Positions 17,956-26,417 of a stretch of 64,000 nt of DNA are shown here, in pieces. The notes under the pieces are model-generated. The model saw only the letters and a program-made list of their open reading frames with translations. It made no database searches and had not been told where the DNA came from. This DNA comes from UBA2241 sp963777895 (lineage in GTDB: Bacteria; Actinomycetota; Thermoleophilia; UBA2241), in NCBI GenBank assembly GCA_963777895.1, contig CAVZSF010000002.1, positions 248,001 to 312,000 of the forward strand, read 5' to 3'. The position numbers and the translations under genes were made by a program. How positions within the stretch are numbered: position 1 is the first letter of the stretch; every line of letters starts with the position of its first letter.

Positions 17956-18855
17956 GCCCCGGCTTGGGGGACGCGATCATCAACATCCGCGTGGGCACCC
18001 TCGTCGCCGGGCTTGATGGCGTCACGTTGGACTTGGGCGGTTTGGGGAGCAGCCTGCCGGCGTTCGTGGAGCCGCCGGGCGTTACCCCGGACTTCCTCGT
18101 CAGCGCCACGTTCGGCGATCGTCCGACGCCGCCCGGCGAGTCGCGGGTCCTGGAGACGAACGTGGACGCAGACACGCGCTCAGTCTCGGTTTTTCTCACG
18201 GAATGGGAGGCGACCTTCAGTCTCCCGGACCGGCGCGTAGTCGTGCACTTCGGAGGGCCATGGGTCGGCGCCCTTGAGACCCTGCTCAAGAACGCCATCC
18301 AGATCTTCGGTCTTGAGTTACGCAGCGCCCTCTGCCTGCATGCCTGCTCTGTGGCCCGCCAGGGCGCCGGGTACGTCTTCATGGGCAGGTCCGGGGCGGG
18401 TAAGTCGACGGCCGGTCTGCTCTCAGCCGATGCCGGTCTTGCGACCCTGCTTCGCGAGGAGATCACGTTCGTTGGCGGCATTGCCGGGAAAGGCGACCTC
18501 AGCGTGTCCAGCCTCCCGATCCGTGAGAAGAACCGGCGTTCGGCGAACGTGCCCTTGCAGGTCCCCCTTCAAGGCCTCTACTGGCTCGAACAGGCAGACG
18601 AGGACGGGGTCGAGGATATCGGGCTGTCGTGACCAGATACGGTTACTCACCGCCGCCACCACGATCGGCGTCCGCGATAGGATGTTCATGACTACAGCCC
18701 TCGAGCTGGCAGGCGACGTCGTTGCTCGCGTGCCCGTGAAGGTGCTGAAGTTCCGTAAGTCGCCAGCCTTCTGGTCGGCCATCGATACCGATCTCGCCCG
18801 CCGAGGTGAGCGGTCGGCAGACGAGCGTTGTGAGGCGGGACACCGAGACGAGTGA
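17952..18855 (+). CDS. HprK-related serine kinase-like protein, one +1 frameshift at 18630
   Basis: An HPr kinase/phosphorylase-like P-loop protein of about 300 residues after correction. Walker A GRSGAGKST is at residues 145-153, preceded by SALCLHACSV as in HprK-related kinases of peptide clusters. The first frame stops at 18632; skipping T18630 continues with SDQIRLLTAATTIGVRDRMF to the TGA at 18853. In paeninodin-type lasso clusters a homologue phosphorylates the precursor's C-terminal Ser; other HprK-like proteins accompany PqqD proteins. A role in modifying the 17719 peptide is inferred. GTG 17952 start; its end overlaps a GTG at 18852. Confidence 0.75.
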
Positions 18856-18881
18856 CGCTGGTCGCAAGAGGAGGACGGACA

Positions 18882-19151
18882 GTGGAAGCCCAGGACAGAC
18901 CCAGGCAGAGCAGTGAGCATGCCGTCCGTGAGATCGACGGCTTGATGTTCCTGATGGATCCCGACACGAGCGAGCTTCACGGCCTCAACGACGTGGGGTC
19001 GACGGTCTGGGGTCTCCTCGACGGCCAACGCACGGTGGCGGATATCGCAGCGGCCGTCGAGTCGGAGTACGAGGTCGGTCTCGAGACGGCCACGAGCGAT
19101 GTCCTTGAGTTCCTCGCGGACATGGAGAAGAAGGGTCTCGTCCACGCCTGA
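18882..19151 (+). CDS. PqqD family peptide chaperone (RiPP recognition element)
   Basis: An 89-residue PqqD-like winged-helix protein. FLMDPDTSELHGLNDVGSTVWGLLDG, then TVADIAAAVESEY and DVLEFLADMEKKGLV, follow the family pattern (a beta hairpin, LN..a..iW.lldG, and a helical end). It should bind the leader of the precursor and present it to the radical SAM enzyme. GTG 18882 is preferred because GAGGAGG lies 8 bases upstream; GTG 18852, overlapping the kinase stop, is the alternative. Confidence 0.85.
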   Translation: MEAQDRPRQSSEHAVREIDGLMFLMDPDTSELHGLNDVGSTVWGLLDGQRTVADIAAAVESEYEVGLETATSDVLEFLADMEKKGLVHA

Positions 19152-19158
19152 CGACACC

Positions 19159-20106
19159 GTGCCCTCGGGGCCGAGATCCCCCGAGGAGTTCCTGCGCGAC
19201 CTTTCCGACAACGGCTCGGCCTACAGCAGCGTCGTCGGGACGAGCATGCTCCCCAACCTGGGGCCAGGCGACGTCCTTCGCTTCGTCCCCACGTCGTCCG
19301 ACCTGTCGCCCGGCCAGATCGTCGCCTTCGCTTTAGGAGGAGCACTGGTCGTGCACCGAGTCGTGCGTCTGTCAGGGGCGAGCGTGCTGTGTCGTGGAGA
19401 CAATGCGGTCCGTAACGACCCCCCGGTGCCTCGCAAGGCCGTGTTCGGCCGGGTGGTGGCGGTGTCGGGAAGGCTGCACGTGCCGGACCAGGCATCTGAC
19501 GTCAGGCGAGTGCGCCTGCGACATGCCCTCTGGGATACGACGGTTCGTTGGCGGCGCCTTCTTGGCGAGGTACGGCTTCTCGCCGCCCAGGCCGGGCTTG
19601 GACACGTGTGTCCGGGGTCCGTTCTCACGGCGACAGGCTTCGACGAACGAGAGGCCCTCTCGCTCGGACTTCATATCCTCCAGCCCGAGGACGCCCTGGA
19701 CCCGATGGGCACGGCCGCTCTGCTCGCGTCCGGGGAGCCCGTGGTCGTGCCGGCCGGCGTCTTCAATCGTCTGGCCATGGACGAACGGGCCGCACTCCTG
19801 CGACGACTTTCGCGCCGAGAGACCGTCGTCTGGGCCGCTCCCCTTACCTCAGGTGGCCGTCTGGCGGCTCTGATGACCGGCCTGCGGAAGCGGCTTGCCA
19901 CCCGGGGTGTGGCCGTGGGCCAGCCTGGCGACGTCTACGTCGGGCTGAGGGGACAGGGTCGCGGCAACGCCGGTCATCTGTTCACGGCTCATGAGCTGAT
20001 GGCGGAACTCCGTGCCGCCGGGTTCGGAGCCGTGGCCGTATCCGAACGGAAGACTGCTTGGGGTGTCCTGCTGCGCGCCGAAGCGGGTCCGGGCCAGCAG
20101 CCGTAG
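19159..20106 (+). CDS. S24/S26 (Ser-His type) peptidase-like protein with C-terminal methyltransferase-like domain
   Basis: A 315-residue protein starting at GTG 19159, 7 bases after the PqqD stop. Residues ~20-110 resemble SipW/Sec11-type signal peptidases: VVGTSMLPNLGPGD (Ser29), VVHRVV (His66 where bacterial SPase I has Lys) and CRGDNAVRND. There is no hydrophobic anchor, so it may act in the cytoplasm on the modified peptide's leader. Residues ~160-310 (VVVPAGVFNRLAMDERAALL, GHLFTAHELMAELRAAGFG) read like a worn methyltransferase C-terminal half; that is tentative. It closes the putative peptide cluster and converges on the mannosyltransferase gene. Confidence 0.65.
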   Translation: MPSGPRSPEEFLRDLSDNGSAYSSVVGTSMLPNLGPGDVLRFVPTSSDLSPGQIVAFALGGALVVHRVVRLSGASVLCRGDNAVRNDPPVPRKAVFGRVVAVSGRLHVPDQASDVRRVRLRHALWDTTVRWRRLLGEVRLLAAQAGLGHVCPGSVLTATGFDEREALSLGLHILQPEDALDPMGTAALLASGEPVVVPAGVFNRLAMDERAALLRRLSRRETVVWAAPLTSGGRLAALMTGLRKRLATRGVAVGQPGDVYVGLRGQGRGNAGHLFTAHELMAELRAAGFGAVAVSERKTAWGVLLRAEAGPGQQP

Positions 20107-20113
20107 GTCGCCG

Positions 20114-21814
20114 TCAGATCCAGCTCCGGAACCACATCAGCCGGTAGAGCTGCTCCGACTTGATCGGGTCGGCGAGCACGATCGGCAAGAAGGCGATGGC
20201 GATGCCCGCGATGGCGCCCGTCCAGGCCCATGCGAGCCACGCGCCGGCTCCGCCGCCGCGCCCCCTGAGGACGAGGGCGGCGCCACCCGCCAGCATGAGG
20301 GCGCCGAGCACGACTGCGACGGCCGTCACGGGCGTCCAGTGCCACGCCGACCAGCCCAGTGGTCTCGCAAGAGCCGACCATGCCAGCTCGGCGCCTCGTC
20401 CGAGGGGATACCAGGCGAATGCGGCCAGCGCAAAGCCCGCCAGCCACGCGATGAGGGCCGGCCAAGGCGGCGAGCCCCTTTCGCCGGGCGTTCCCAGGGC
20501 CAGGTCGCCCCACTGGGCCACGAGGATGGCCATGAACGGGGCGACCGGCGCCATGTAGTAGATGAAGCTGGTCCTGTCGGTGCCCAGCCAGGGCAGGTAG
20601 AGCACCATCACCAGGGCCAGGGGCAGCAAGCCCTGGCGGGTGCGCTTCCACACGCAGGTGATCGGGACTCCCAGCAAGGCGGCGACCGTGGTCCACCAAA
20701 GGAATGGGTTGCCCATGGCCACGACGCCGGAGTCCACGCCCTTCCGGTCGTTGAAGTAGTACCAGACGGGACGCTTGTCGATCATCCAGGTGATGGGCTT
20801 CGAGGCATAGGAGTGCGGCGCCGAAAGCGTGGTGTTGAAGTGCCACATCTGGCGGTGGAGCTCGACAAAGTCGGCCCACGTGTGACCCACCGCGAAGTAC
20901 TGTGCGTAGGAGGCCAGGTAGATGGCCGCGGGAAGGACGACGAGGCAGAAGGCCCACAGGAGGAGGGGCCGCAGGATACGACGCGCGGGCGGCGGAGGGG
21001 CGGGTTCGGCGTCATCGTCTTCTCCCGGTTCGCTCGCGAGGACCGCCTGCCTGCCGCCGCCGAGGCCTTCAGGCCCGGCGCCGACGACTTCGATCCCGGC
21101 ACCCGAGCCGGGCGCATCACCCTGTGCTGCGTCTTCGTCTCCCGTGTGAAGCGCCTGATGCGCGCTCTCTCCGGGAGCCGCCCTGTCGTGTGACCATCGC
21201 TTCGCGACGATCACGATGACGGCGGCTCCCAGCGCCAAGAGGCCCGACCACTTGGTCGAGACGGCGAGCCCGCCGGCGAGTCCGGCGAGCACGAGCCACC
21301 GCGCTCGCCGGTCGTCGGCGTAGCGCAGCGCAAGGTAGATGCACAAGACGGTCCACAGTGCCACGAAGACGTCCAGCGTCGCGATGCGCGACTGCGCGAT
21401 ACCGAGCAGGTCCGTGGCGGCGAACACGAGTGCCACGAAAGCCCACAGGCGCGAGAGCCCGAGGCGGCGGGCGATGGGGTACACACAGGCGAGGATGACC
21501 ATGCCTGCCGCGACCGACGGCAGGCGCCAGCCGACGGACCGGTCGCCGGCGAGCAGGATGCCGAGGGCGACCGCGAACTTGCCCATCTCGGGATGTGCCC
21601 ACGAGACCTCGTCGCCCGGCTCCCAGCGAAGCTCAGCCGCCGCCGGCGAGACGTCGCCGTAGAGGATCGTGGCGGCGTCCTTCGCGTAGTAGACCTCGTC
21701 GAACATGTACTCGCGGGGCCGCTGCAGGTCCCAGCTGCGCGCCAGCAGCGAGAGCGCGAGGACGACCCCGAGGGCCAGCAGCAGCAACCGCCTGTGGGAG
21801 AGCGGGGCGCTCAC
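20114..21814 (-). CDS. Protein O-mannosyltransferase (PMT, GT39) family membrane protein
   Basis: A 566-residue polytopic membrane glycosyltransferase. An early hydrophobic helix is followed by the periplasmic motif MFDEVYYAKDA (catalytic Asp-Glu of the PMT/GT-C fold) and WAHPEMGK, then multiple transmembrane helices. A low-complexity loop (about residues 215-275, rich in Gly, Glu, Asp, Pro) interrupts the middle. It transfers mannose from polyprenyl-phosphate-mannose to exported proteins; the two secreted proteins nearby are possible substrates (inference). GTG 21814 gives a normal N-terminus; the frame is open further upstream without a better start. Confidence 0.85.
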   Translation of the reverse strand: MSAPLSHRRLLLLALGVVLALSLLARSWDLQRPREYMFDEVYYAKDAATILYGDVSPAAAELRWEPGDEVSWAHPEMGKFAVALGILLAGDRSVGWRLPSVAAGMVILACVYPIARRLGLSRLWAFVALVFAATDLLGIAQSRIATLDVFVALWTVLCIYLALRYADDRRARWLVLAGLAGGLAVSTKWSGLLALGAAVIVIVAKRWSHDRAAPGESAHQALHTGDEDAAQGDAPGSGAGIEVVGAGPEGLGGGRQAVLASEPGEDDDAEPAPPPPARRILRPLLLWAFCLVVLPAAIYLASYAQYFAVGHTWADFVELHRQMWHFNTTLSAPHSYASKPITWMIDKRPVWYYFNDRKGVDSGVVAMGNPFLWWTTVAALLGVPITCVWKRTRQGLLPLALVMVLYLPWLGTDRTSFIYYMAPVAPFMAILVAQWGDLALGTPGERGSPPWPALIAWLAGFALAAFAWYPLGRGAELAWSALARPLGWSAWHWTPVTAVAVVLGALMLAGGAALVLRGRGGGAGAWLAWAWTGAIAGIAIAFLPIVLADPIKSEQLYRLMWFRSWI

Positions 21815-21858
21815 GGCGGGGCGAGAAGATCCGGGCAGCAGATGGGGTCCACCGCGCA

Positions 21859-21864
21859 AGTATA
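21859..21864 (-). promoter_or_regulatory. Candidate -10 box TATACT for the mannosyltransferase gene
   Basis: TATACT on the reverse strand, 45 bases before the GTG at 21814, in the gap between the mannosyltransferase and MFS genes. No clear -35 is seen. Confidence 0.4.
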
Positions 21865-21953
21865 GTGGGACGCTCAGGGGCGGGCCGGCGCAGGTGCTTT
21901 TCGTGACTAACGACCCGCCGCCTTCCGTGCGACGAGGTGCGCGTCTCAGGGGT

Positions 21954-23189
21954 CTAGCGGCTCCGCAGGACCGGTGCGACCAGGCCTGCAAGGACCGTGA
22001 CTGCGGCGAGGACCGCCCCGAGCGTGCCGAGCACGGTCGCGGGATCAAGATGCGCGGTCAGCGCTGTGGCCATGACGTACGAGACGAGCACTCCCGCCGA
22101 GATGATGGCGCTTCTCGAACCGAGGACGCGGGCGCGCGACGTCGAGGGAGCGAGTTGCTGGTTCATCGTGAGGCTCGGGACGAAGAAGAGCACGTTGAAG
22201 ACCCCCGAGATCGCGTTGACGATCACCGCGGCCCAGAAGGGCAGGACGGCGATCAGCAGCATGCAGATGCCGGTCGCGACGAGCCCCAGCAGGATCGTCT
22301 GGCCGCGCCCAAGCCGCGCGACGACCCGCTGACAGACCACTGCGCCGAGAACGAAGCCGAGGGCGAGGCCACCCTCCAGGAGGCCCAGGCCCAGCGCCCC
22401 TGCTCCCCAATTCGACAGGACCATCATGTAGGTGAGGGGCGTGTCCGCGCTTGCGATCAGGGCGGCGAAGACCATGAGGGCGAGGTTGGCGCGGAGCAGC
22501 GGGTGCGCGGCCAGGGCGCGCAGGCCCTCCGTGAGGTCGCGAAAGCCCAAGCCGCTGGACTCACGGTCGGCACGCCAGATCGACGAGGAGCGCTTCGTGC
22601 TCAGGGCGATGAAGAGGACGGAGAGCAGGAAGGTCAGTCCGTCGATGGCGAAGCCGCTGCTTGTCCCTACGGCGGCGATGAGCGCGCCACCGGCGAGGTA
22701 GGCGACAGGGTCGAGCGCACCCTGTGTCGTTTCATCGAGCGTGTTCGCGGCGAGCAGCTCGCCGCGCGGCACGAGGTCGGGGACCACGGCGTAACGCGCG
22801 GGCGTGAAGAAGGTGGTCGCGGTCGCGTGGAGGGCGGTCAACAGGTAGATGACGGGCAGGGGGACGCCGGCCCAGAACGCCAAGGCCAGGACGATGGCGG
22901 CGCGCGCCAGGTCCGTGGCGATGAGCAGGCTCTTGCGCGAGACGCGATCGGCCACCGCGCCGGCGACGTAGCCGAACGCCGCGTGCGGCAGCATCGAGAG
23001 CGACAGGACGAGGCCGATGCTCATCTCGGAGCCGGTGGTCTGGTAGATGAGGGTGGCGAGGGCGATCTGGGTTATCCGGTCGCCGAACGTCGAGACGACC
23101 TGGGCGGCCCAAAGCAGACGGTAGTCGCGGATGCGGAGGAGCCGGCCGTAGCTGCCGAGCTGGGTGGCGACGACGGCGCTGGTGCTCAT
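21954..23189 (-). CDS. MFS transporter (EntS/MFS_3-like)
   Basis: A 411-residue major facilitator with about 12 hydrophobic helices. The cytoplasmic loop 2-3 motif AGAVADRVSRKS (G-x-x-x-D-R-x-x-R-[RK]) and YRLLWAAQVVSTFGDRI at the N-terminus are typical of MFS_3 exporters of the enterobactin/macrolide type. The substrate is unknown. ATG 23189 overlaps the stop of the upstream DUF5317 gene by four bases, so the two are co-transcribed. Confidence 0.85.
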   Translation of the reverse strand: MSTSAVVATQLGSYGRLLRIRDYRLLWAAQVVSTFGDRITQIALATLIYQTTGSEMSIGLVLSLSMLPHAAFGYVAGAVADRVSRKSLLIATDLARAAIVLALAFWAGVPLPVIYLLTALHATATTFFTPARYAVVPDLVPRGELLAANTLDETTQGALDPVAYLAGGALIAAVGTSSGFAIDGLTFLLSVLFIALSTKRSSSIWRADRESSGLGFRDLTEGLRALAAHPLLRANLALMVFAALIASADTPLTYMMVLSNWGAGALGLGLLEGGLALGFVLGAVVCQRVVARLGRGQTILLGLVATGICMLLIAVLPFWAAVIVNAISGVFNVLFFVPSLTMNQQLAPSTSRARVLGSRSAIISAGVLVSYVMATALTAHLDPATVLGTLGAVLAAVTVLAGLVAPVLRSR

Positions 23190-23737
23190 GCCGGGACGTC
23201 CTGCCGCGAGGGCAGGAGCATGGCCGCCGCGAGGAGCGTGGCGACGCCGGCAGCGATGAGCACGTCCCCGATACTGAACACGTTGGCCACGGGCACCCAT
23301 GCGGGCACCGCGAACACGTCCCCCAGCGCGAGAAGGCGGGCGTGGCCGTCCGCCACGGCCGAGTTGTTATGGACGGCGGCGTCGCCGGCCAGGCCTGCCA
23401 CTTGCAGGGCCCAGGGCGACGCCGGCATGTACCCGCCGTTGGCGGCGATCACGACGGTGTTCAGAACGATGCCCGCGCCGGTGAGTGCGATGCCGGGGCG
23501 GCGCACGTTCAGCGCTGCGAAGCCGAGCAGTAGCGCGTACGAAGCGAGATGCGCGGCCACGATCGCCTGGTCTCCAAGGGAGGAGCCCGCCGGCGAGAAG
23601 ATGACGAACTGGGCGGCGATGGCCAGGAGCACCAGCCAGGGGAGGCGGAGTTCGAGACGGTCGAGGTTGCGGATGTCTCCGCCGAGGGCGAAGCCGGCGC
23701 CGAGACCGGCAATCAGGGCGACGGTCAGTACGAGCAT
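23186..23737 (-). CDS. DUF5317-family integral membrane protein
   Basis: A 183-residue hydrophobic protein with about six helices. RLPWLVLLAIAAQFVIF, NGGYMPASPWAL and VANVFSIGDVLIAAGV are hallmarks of the DUF5317 family common in Gram-positive anaerobes. Function is unknown. It overlaps the HD-GYP gene upstream by 13 bases and the MFS gene downstream by 4, forming a three-gene unit. Confidence 0.8.
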   Translation of the reverse strand: MLVLTVALIAGLGAGFALGGDIRNLDRLELRLPWLVLLAIAAQFVIFSPAGSSLGDQAIVAAHLASYALLLGFAALNVRRPGIALTGAGIVLNTVVIAANGGYMPASPWALQVAGLAGDAAVHNNSAVADGHARLLALGDVFAVPAWVPVANVFSIGDVLIAAGVATLLAAAMLLPSRQDVPA

Positions 23738-25005
23738 GATTCCGTCGCCTCGGCCACCAGCGCCGCCGGCTTCGGCTGCCGGGAACGCTCGCGCGCCAGG
23801 AACGCGTCGACCACCTGTGGGTCGAACTGCGTCCCCGCGCCTCGGCGGAGCTCCACGAGCGCGACCTCGTGCGGAAGCGCCCTCCTGTACGGGCGGTCCG
23901 ACGTCATCGCGTCGTACGAGTCGGCCACGGCGATGATCCTGGCGCCCTTCGGGATGTCCTCGCCGGCCAGCCCGTCCGGGTAACCCTTGCCGTCCCAGCG
24001 CTCGTGGTGGTGCCTGATGAAGCGGCGCCCCTGGCGGAACATGCTGAACCGCCCGGCGAGCTCGCCGCCTTCCACCGGGTGCGCCTGGATGACGGCGCGC
24101 TCGTCGCCCGTCAGCGACGACTGCTTGAAGAGGACCCGGTTGTCGGTGGCGATCTTGCCGAGGTCGTGGACACGTGCGGCGGCCACGATCAGGTCGACGT
24201 CGCGCGCCGTCATTCCCATGGCCTCGGCGATCTCGCCGGAGAGCGCGGCGACGCGCTGGGAGTGCTGGAACGTGTACTGGTCCCTCTTGTCGATCGAGTC
24301 GGCTAGCGCCACCAGGGCGTGGTCGGTCTCATGCTGCAGGGTCACATACAGCTTGAAGCCGTTGTAGATGACGAGCACCAGCGGGACGAAGTAGATGACC
24401 GACCATGGCGTCGACTGGAAGGTGTAGGCGACGAGGGCGCCGAGCGGCCCCATGGAGACATACGGCAGCACGATGTCGCGGATCGACTCGACCCATTCCT
24501 GGGAGAACGACCTCCCTGTCAGGGCGAGCACCCCGGTCACCAGGGAATCGTTCACGACGAGGTAGGCGAAACTCGCCACGACCAGCGGGATGGCATCGTC
24601 GGCGAGGTCCATAGGGTAGGAGCCGCCCAGGCTGACGTAGAGGAGGCCGCAGACGGTCGCGGAGATGCCCATCTGCGCCATGTTGAAGATGACGCGGTCG
24701 GCGCTGCGACGCTGGACGAACGTGTCGGAGAAGAAGACGCCGACGATGGCGATCATCCCCGCGACCGCCGGTCCCACGAGGATGGCGGAGGCGAAGTGGA
24801 CGGTGAACGAGAGCGACATCGTGCTCGACGAGGTCACCGTCACGCACCACGCCTCCGCGACGATCGCAAGGCAGACGAGGATCAGGATGGTCCACCACGG
24901 GCCGCGGTTGGGCTGGTGCCAGGCGATGCCGAGTACCAGGGCGAGGCACGCCCAGAGGGTGATGATATAGGCCCAGACGCTGAAGCGATCCTGTCGCTGC
25001 GTCAT
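23725..25005 (-). CDS. Membrane HD-GYP domain protein (probable c-di-GMP phosphodiesterase)
   Basis: A 426-residue protein. Residues ~10-230 hold six to eight transmembrane helices (a MASE-like sensor). The C-terminal ~190 residues are an HD-GYP domain: HSQRVA, HDLGKI, HPVEGGE, HHHERWDGKGYPDGL and ARIIAVADSYDAMTSDRPYR, with all metal ligands and the GYP signature intact. It would hydrolyse cyclic di-GMP in response to a membrane signal. Directly upstream on the same strand is copy A of the small-peptide cassette, which may be co-transcribed with it. Confidence 0.92.
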   Translation of the reverse strand: MTQRQDRFSVWAYIITLWACLALVLGIAWHQPNRGPWWTILILVCLAIVAEAWCVTVTSSSTMSLSFTVHFASAILVGPAVAGMIAIVGVFFSDTFVQRRSADRVIFNMAQMGISATVCGLLYVSLGGSYPMDLADDAIPLVVASFAYLVVNDSLVTGVLALTGRSFSQEWVESIRDIVLPYVSMGPLGALVAYTFQSTPWSVIYFVPLVLVIYNGFKLYVTLQHETDHALVALADSIDKRDQYTFQHSQRVAALSGEIAEAMGMTARDVDLIVAAARVHDLGKIATDNRVLFKQSSLTGDERAVIQAHPVEGGELAGRFSMFRQGRRFIRHHHERWDGKGYPDGLAGEDIPKGARIIAVADSYDAMTSDRPYRRALPHEVALVELRRGAGTQFDPQVVDAFLARERSRQPKPAALVAEATESCSY

Positions 25006-25106
25006 GGCGTCACTCCGTGCTCGTTGGCTGAAGGGTTGGAAGCGGAGCCAGCGGCGTTGGCCAGGGGCCGTTGCCCGTCAGCTAGAGACCGAGTGGTCGC
25101 GAGAGG

Positions 25107-25202
25107 TCACGCCCACTTGAAGCCGGCCCCACTGGACAGGGCCAGAAGTGCGAGGACAGCAAGTGCGTAGATGTACTTGTTGCGGTGGATGAGCTTGGTC
25201 AT
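25107..25202 (-). CDS. Small hydrophobic peptide (31 aa), cassette copy A, second gene
   Basis: MTKLIHRNKYIYALAVLALL... with one predicted membrane helix (about residues 10-24) and the C-terminus SGAGFKWA. A GGGGGTAA ribosome binding site precedes the ATG. It is identical to the peptide at 31805 and related to its own neighbour, which ends SGAGRKWH. Perfect conservation of both frames in both copies, the good ribosome binding sites and the paralogy argue for real genes. Function is unknown. Confidence 0.6.
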   Translation of the reverse strand: MTKLIHRNKYIYALAVLALLALSSGAGFKWA

Positions 25203-25267
25203 CGTCTTACCCCCGATAGATCCTTGTTCTGCTGGGGAAACCACGGATCGCTTGGCCCCCGGCCGCC

Positions 25268-25366
25268 TCAATGCCACTTGCGCCCGGCCCCGCTCGCCAG
25301 CACGAGCGAGACTGCGAGCAGCAGGTAGAAGGTCAGCCGAGGGAATCGCCCACTCAGCTTCAGCAT
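25268..25366 (-). CDS. Small hydrophobic peptide (32 aa), cassette copy A, first gene
   Basis: MLKLSGRFPRLTFYLLLAVS... with a basic N-terminus, one membrane helix (about residues 12-25) and the C-terminus SGAGRKWH. A GGAGAGGA site lies upstream, behind a GGTCGCGG-CTG-CCGCGACC hairpin. It is identical to the gene at 31641. It sits 65 bases upstream of the second peptide gene, and the pair leads into the HD-GYP gene. Confidence 0.6.
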   Translation of the reverse strand: MLKLSGRFPRLTFYLLLAVSLVLASGAGRKWH

Positions 25367-25438
25367 GGATAGTCCTCTCCGTCCTCTTCTTTGGTCGCGG
25401 CAGCCGCGACCACTGGCCCGCTCGCTGTCACTATCGGC

Positions 25439-25764
25439 GTGCCAGAACCAGACCTTTAGAACGGTCGTACGCGGGTGTCACCCTCTTGTCGTGGCGCCAT
25501 CGTCGGGCGCACTCAGGCGGCCACTCTGCTCGACCGGCGCCGCCGTGGACGACTCGAGGGCTGCTGCGGGCATCTGTCAGTCGCGCGCGTACGTCATCCG
25601 TGTCGCACGCTGGCCCGTGCCGCGGGCATGTGATAGAAACCGCAAGGTTTCGCCCCTCGCCCCGTACGTGACGGGCGGGGGGTGTCGCGCGTAACAGAAG
25701 GCGGCTGGACGAGGCGACCGGCCGGCATCACGATCCACAAGCGAACGCGGGAGGCGTGTCGTCC
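25439..25764. other. Intergenic region with hairpins, no gene
   Basis: No credible coding frame. It contains GAAACC-GCAA-GGTTTC (25636-25651, a GNRA-type tetraloop) and a nearby C-rich/G-rich pair (GCCCCTCGCCCCGT with ACGGGCGGGGGG, about 25653-25682), which could be a small RNA or the leader of the transporter gene. A GGGAGG site (25749-25754) serves the next gene. Confidence 0.4.
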
Positions 25765-26397
25765 ATGGCAGAGTCGAGAGAAGAGAGCAGCATCGGACCG
25801 ATGGGGGAGCATCGGACGGTCATCGCCACCCTGCAGGACGTGACCGCCAACCCCGGGCCGCTCGGCCTCATGGCATTCGGCACGACCACCGTGCTGCTCA
25901 ACATCCACAACGCCGGCATCTACGACATGAACACGATGATCCTCGCCATGGGCGTCTTCTACGGCGGCATCGCGCAGGTCATCGCGGGCATCATGGAGTG
26001 GAGGAAGAACAGCACGTTCGGGATGACCGCGTTCCTCTCCTACGGTCTGTTCTGGCTCACGCTCGTCGGACTCATCGTCTTCCCGAAATGGATGGGCGTC
26101 GACGGGCCGGACTCCACCGCCATGGGCTGGTATCTCATGACATGGGGCCTCTTCACCGGCCTCATGTTCATCGGCACGCTACGCATCAACAGGTCGCTGC
26201 AGACCGTCTTCCTCTCGCTGACGGTGCTCTTTGTGCTGCTCGCCGTCGGTGACTGGACCGGCAACGAGACGATCACCAAGATCGCGGGCTGGGAGGGCAT
26301 CTTCGTCGGCCTGTCCGCCGTGTACGGCTCGATCGCCCAGGTCTGGAACGAGCTGTATGGGCGCGTCGTCTTGCCGATCGGACCAGTCAAGAAGTAA
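25765..26397 (+). CDS. satP: GPR1/FUN34/YaaH-family acetate transporter
   Basis: A 210-residue protein with six hydrophobic helices. The signature NPGPLGLMAFG (family NPAPLGL) is at residues ~29-39, and FYGGIAQVIAGIMEW is also conserved. These proteins move acetate/succinate with protons; acetate is an expected end product of ornithine fermentation (inference). ATG 25765 is 10 bases after GGGAGG; a GTG at 25756 is too close to it. Confidence 0.9.
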   Translation: MAESREESSIGPMGEHRTVIATLQDVTANPGPLGLMAFGTTTVLLNIHNAGIYDMNTMILAMGVFYGGIAQVIAGIMEWRKNSTFGMTAFLSYGLFWLTLVGLIVFPKWMGVDGPDSTAMGWYLMTWGLFTGLMFIGTLRINRSLQTVFLSLTVLFVLLAVGDWTGNETITKIAGWEGIFVGLSAVYGSIAQVWNELYGRVVLPIGPVKK

Positions 26398-26417
26398 CAC
26401 AGGGAAGTCGCTTCCTC

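Larger units (their letters stand above)
25038..25438 (-). repeat. Copy A of a ~400-bp inverted duplication
   Basis: The reverse complement of this stretch matches 31568-31970 almost base for base. The differences seen are one base near the distal end (CTGGC versus CTGGT) and one extra G in copy B in GACC(G)AAAGAAG. Both peptide genes, their ribosome binding sites and a hairpin leader are identical. The arms are about 6.1 kb apart in opposite orientation. Confidence 0.93.

Noticed and set aside
17952..18855. Genuine HPr kinase/phosphorylase of the sugar PTS
   Set aside because: No HPr or PTS genes are nearby, the size and N-terminus differ from canonical HprK, and the PqqD/radical SAM context points to the HprK-related peptide-cluster group.
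16525..20106. Lasso peptide cluster
   Set aside because: The leader and kinase resemble lasso systems, but no transglutaminase-like B2 protease or asparagine-synthetase-like cyclase is present in the window.
25038..25438. Insertion sequence or MITE explanation for the inverted duplication
   Set aside because: No terminal inverted repeats, target-site duplication or transposase is visible at the ends of either copy.
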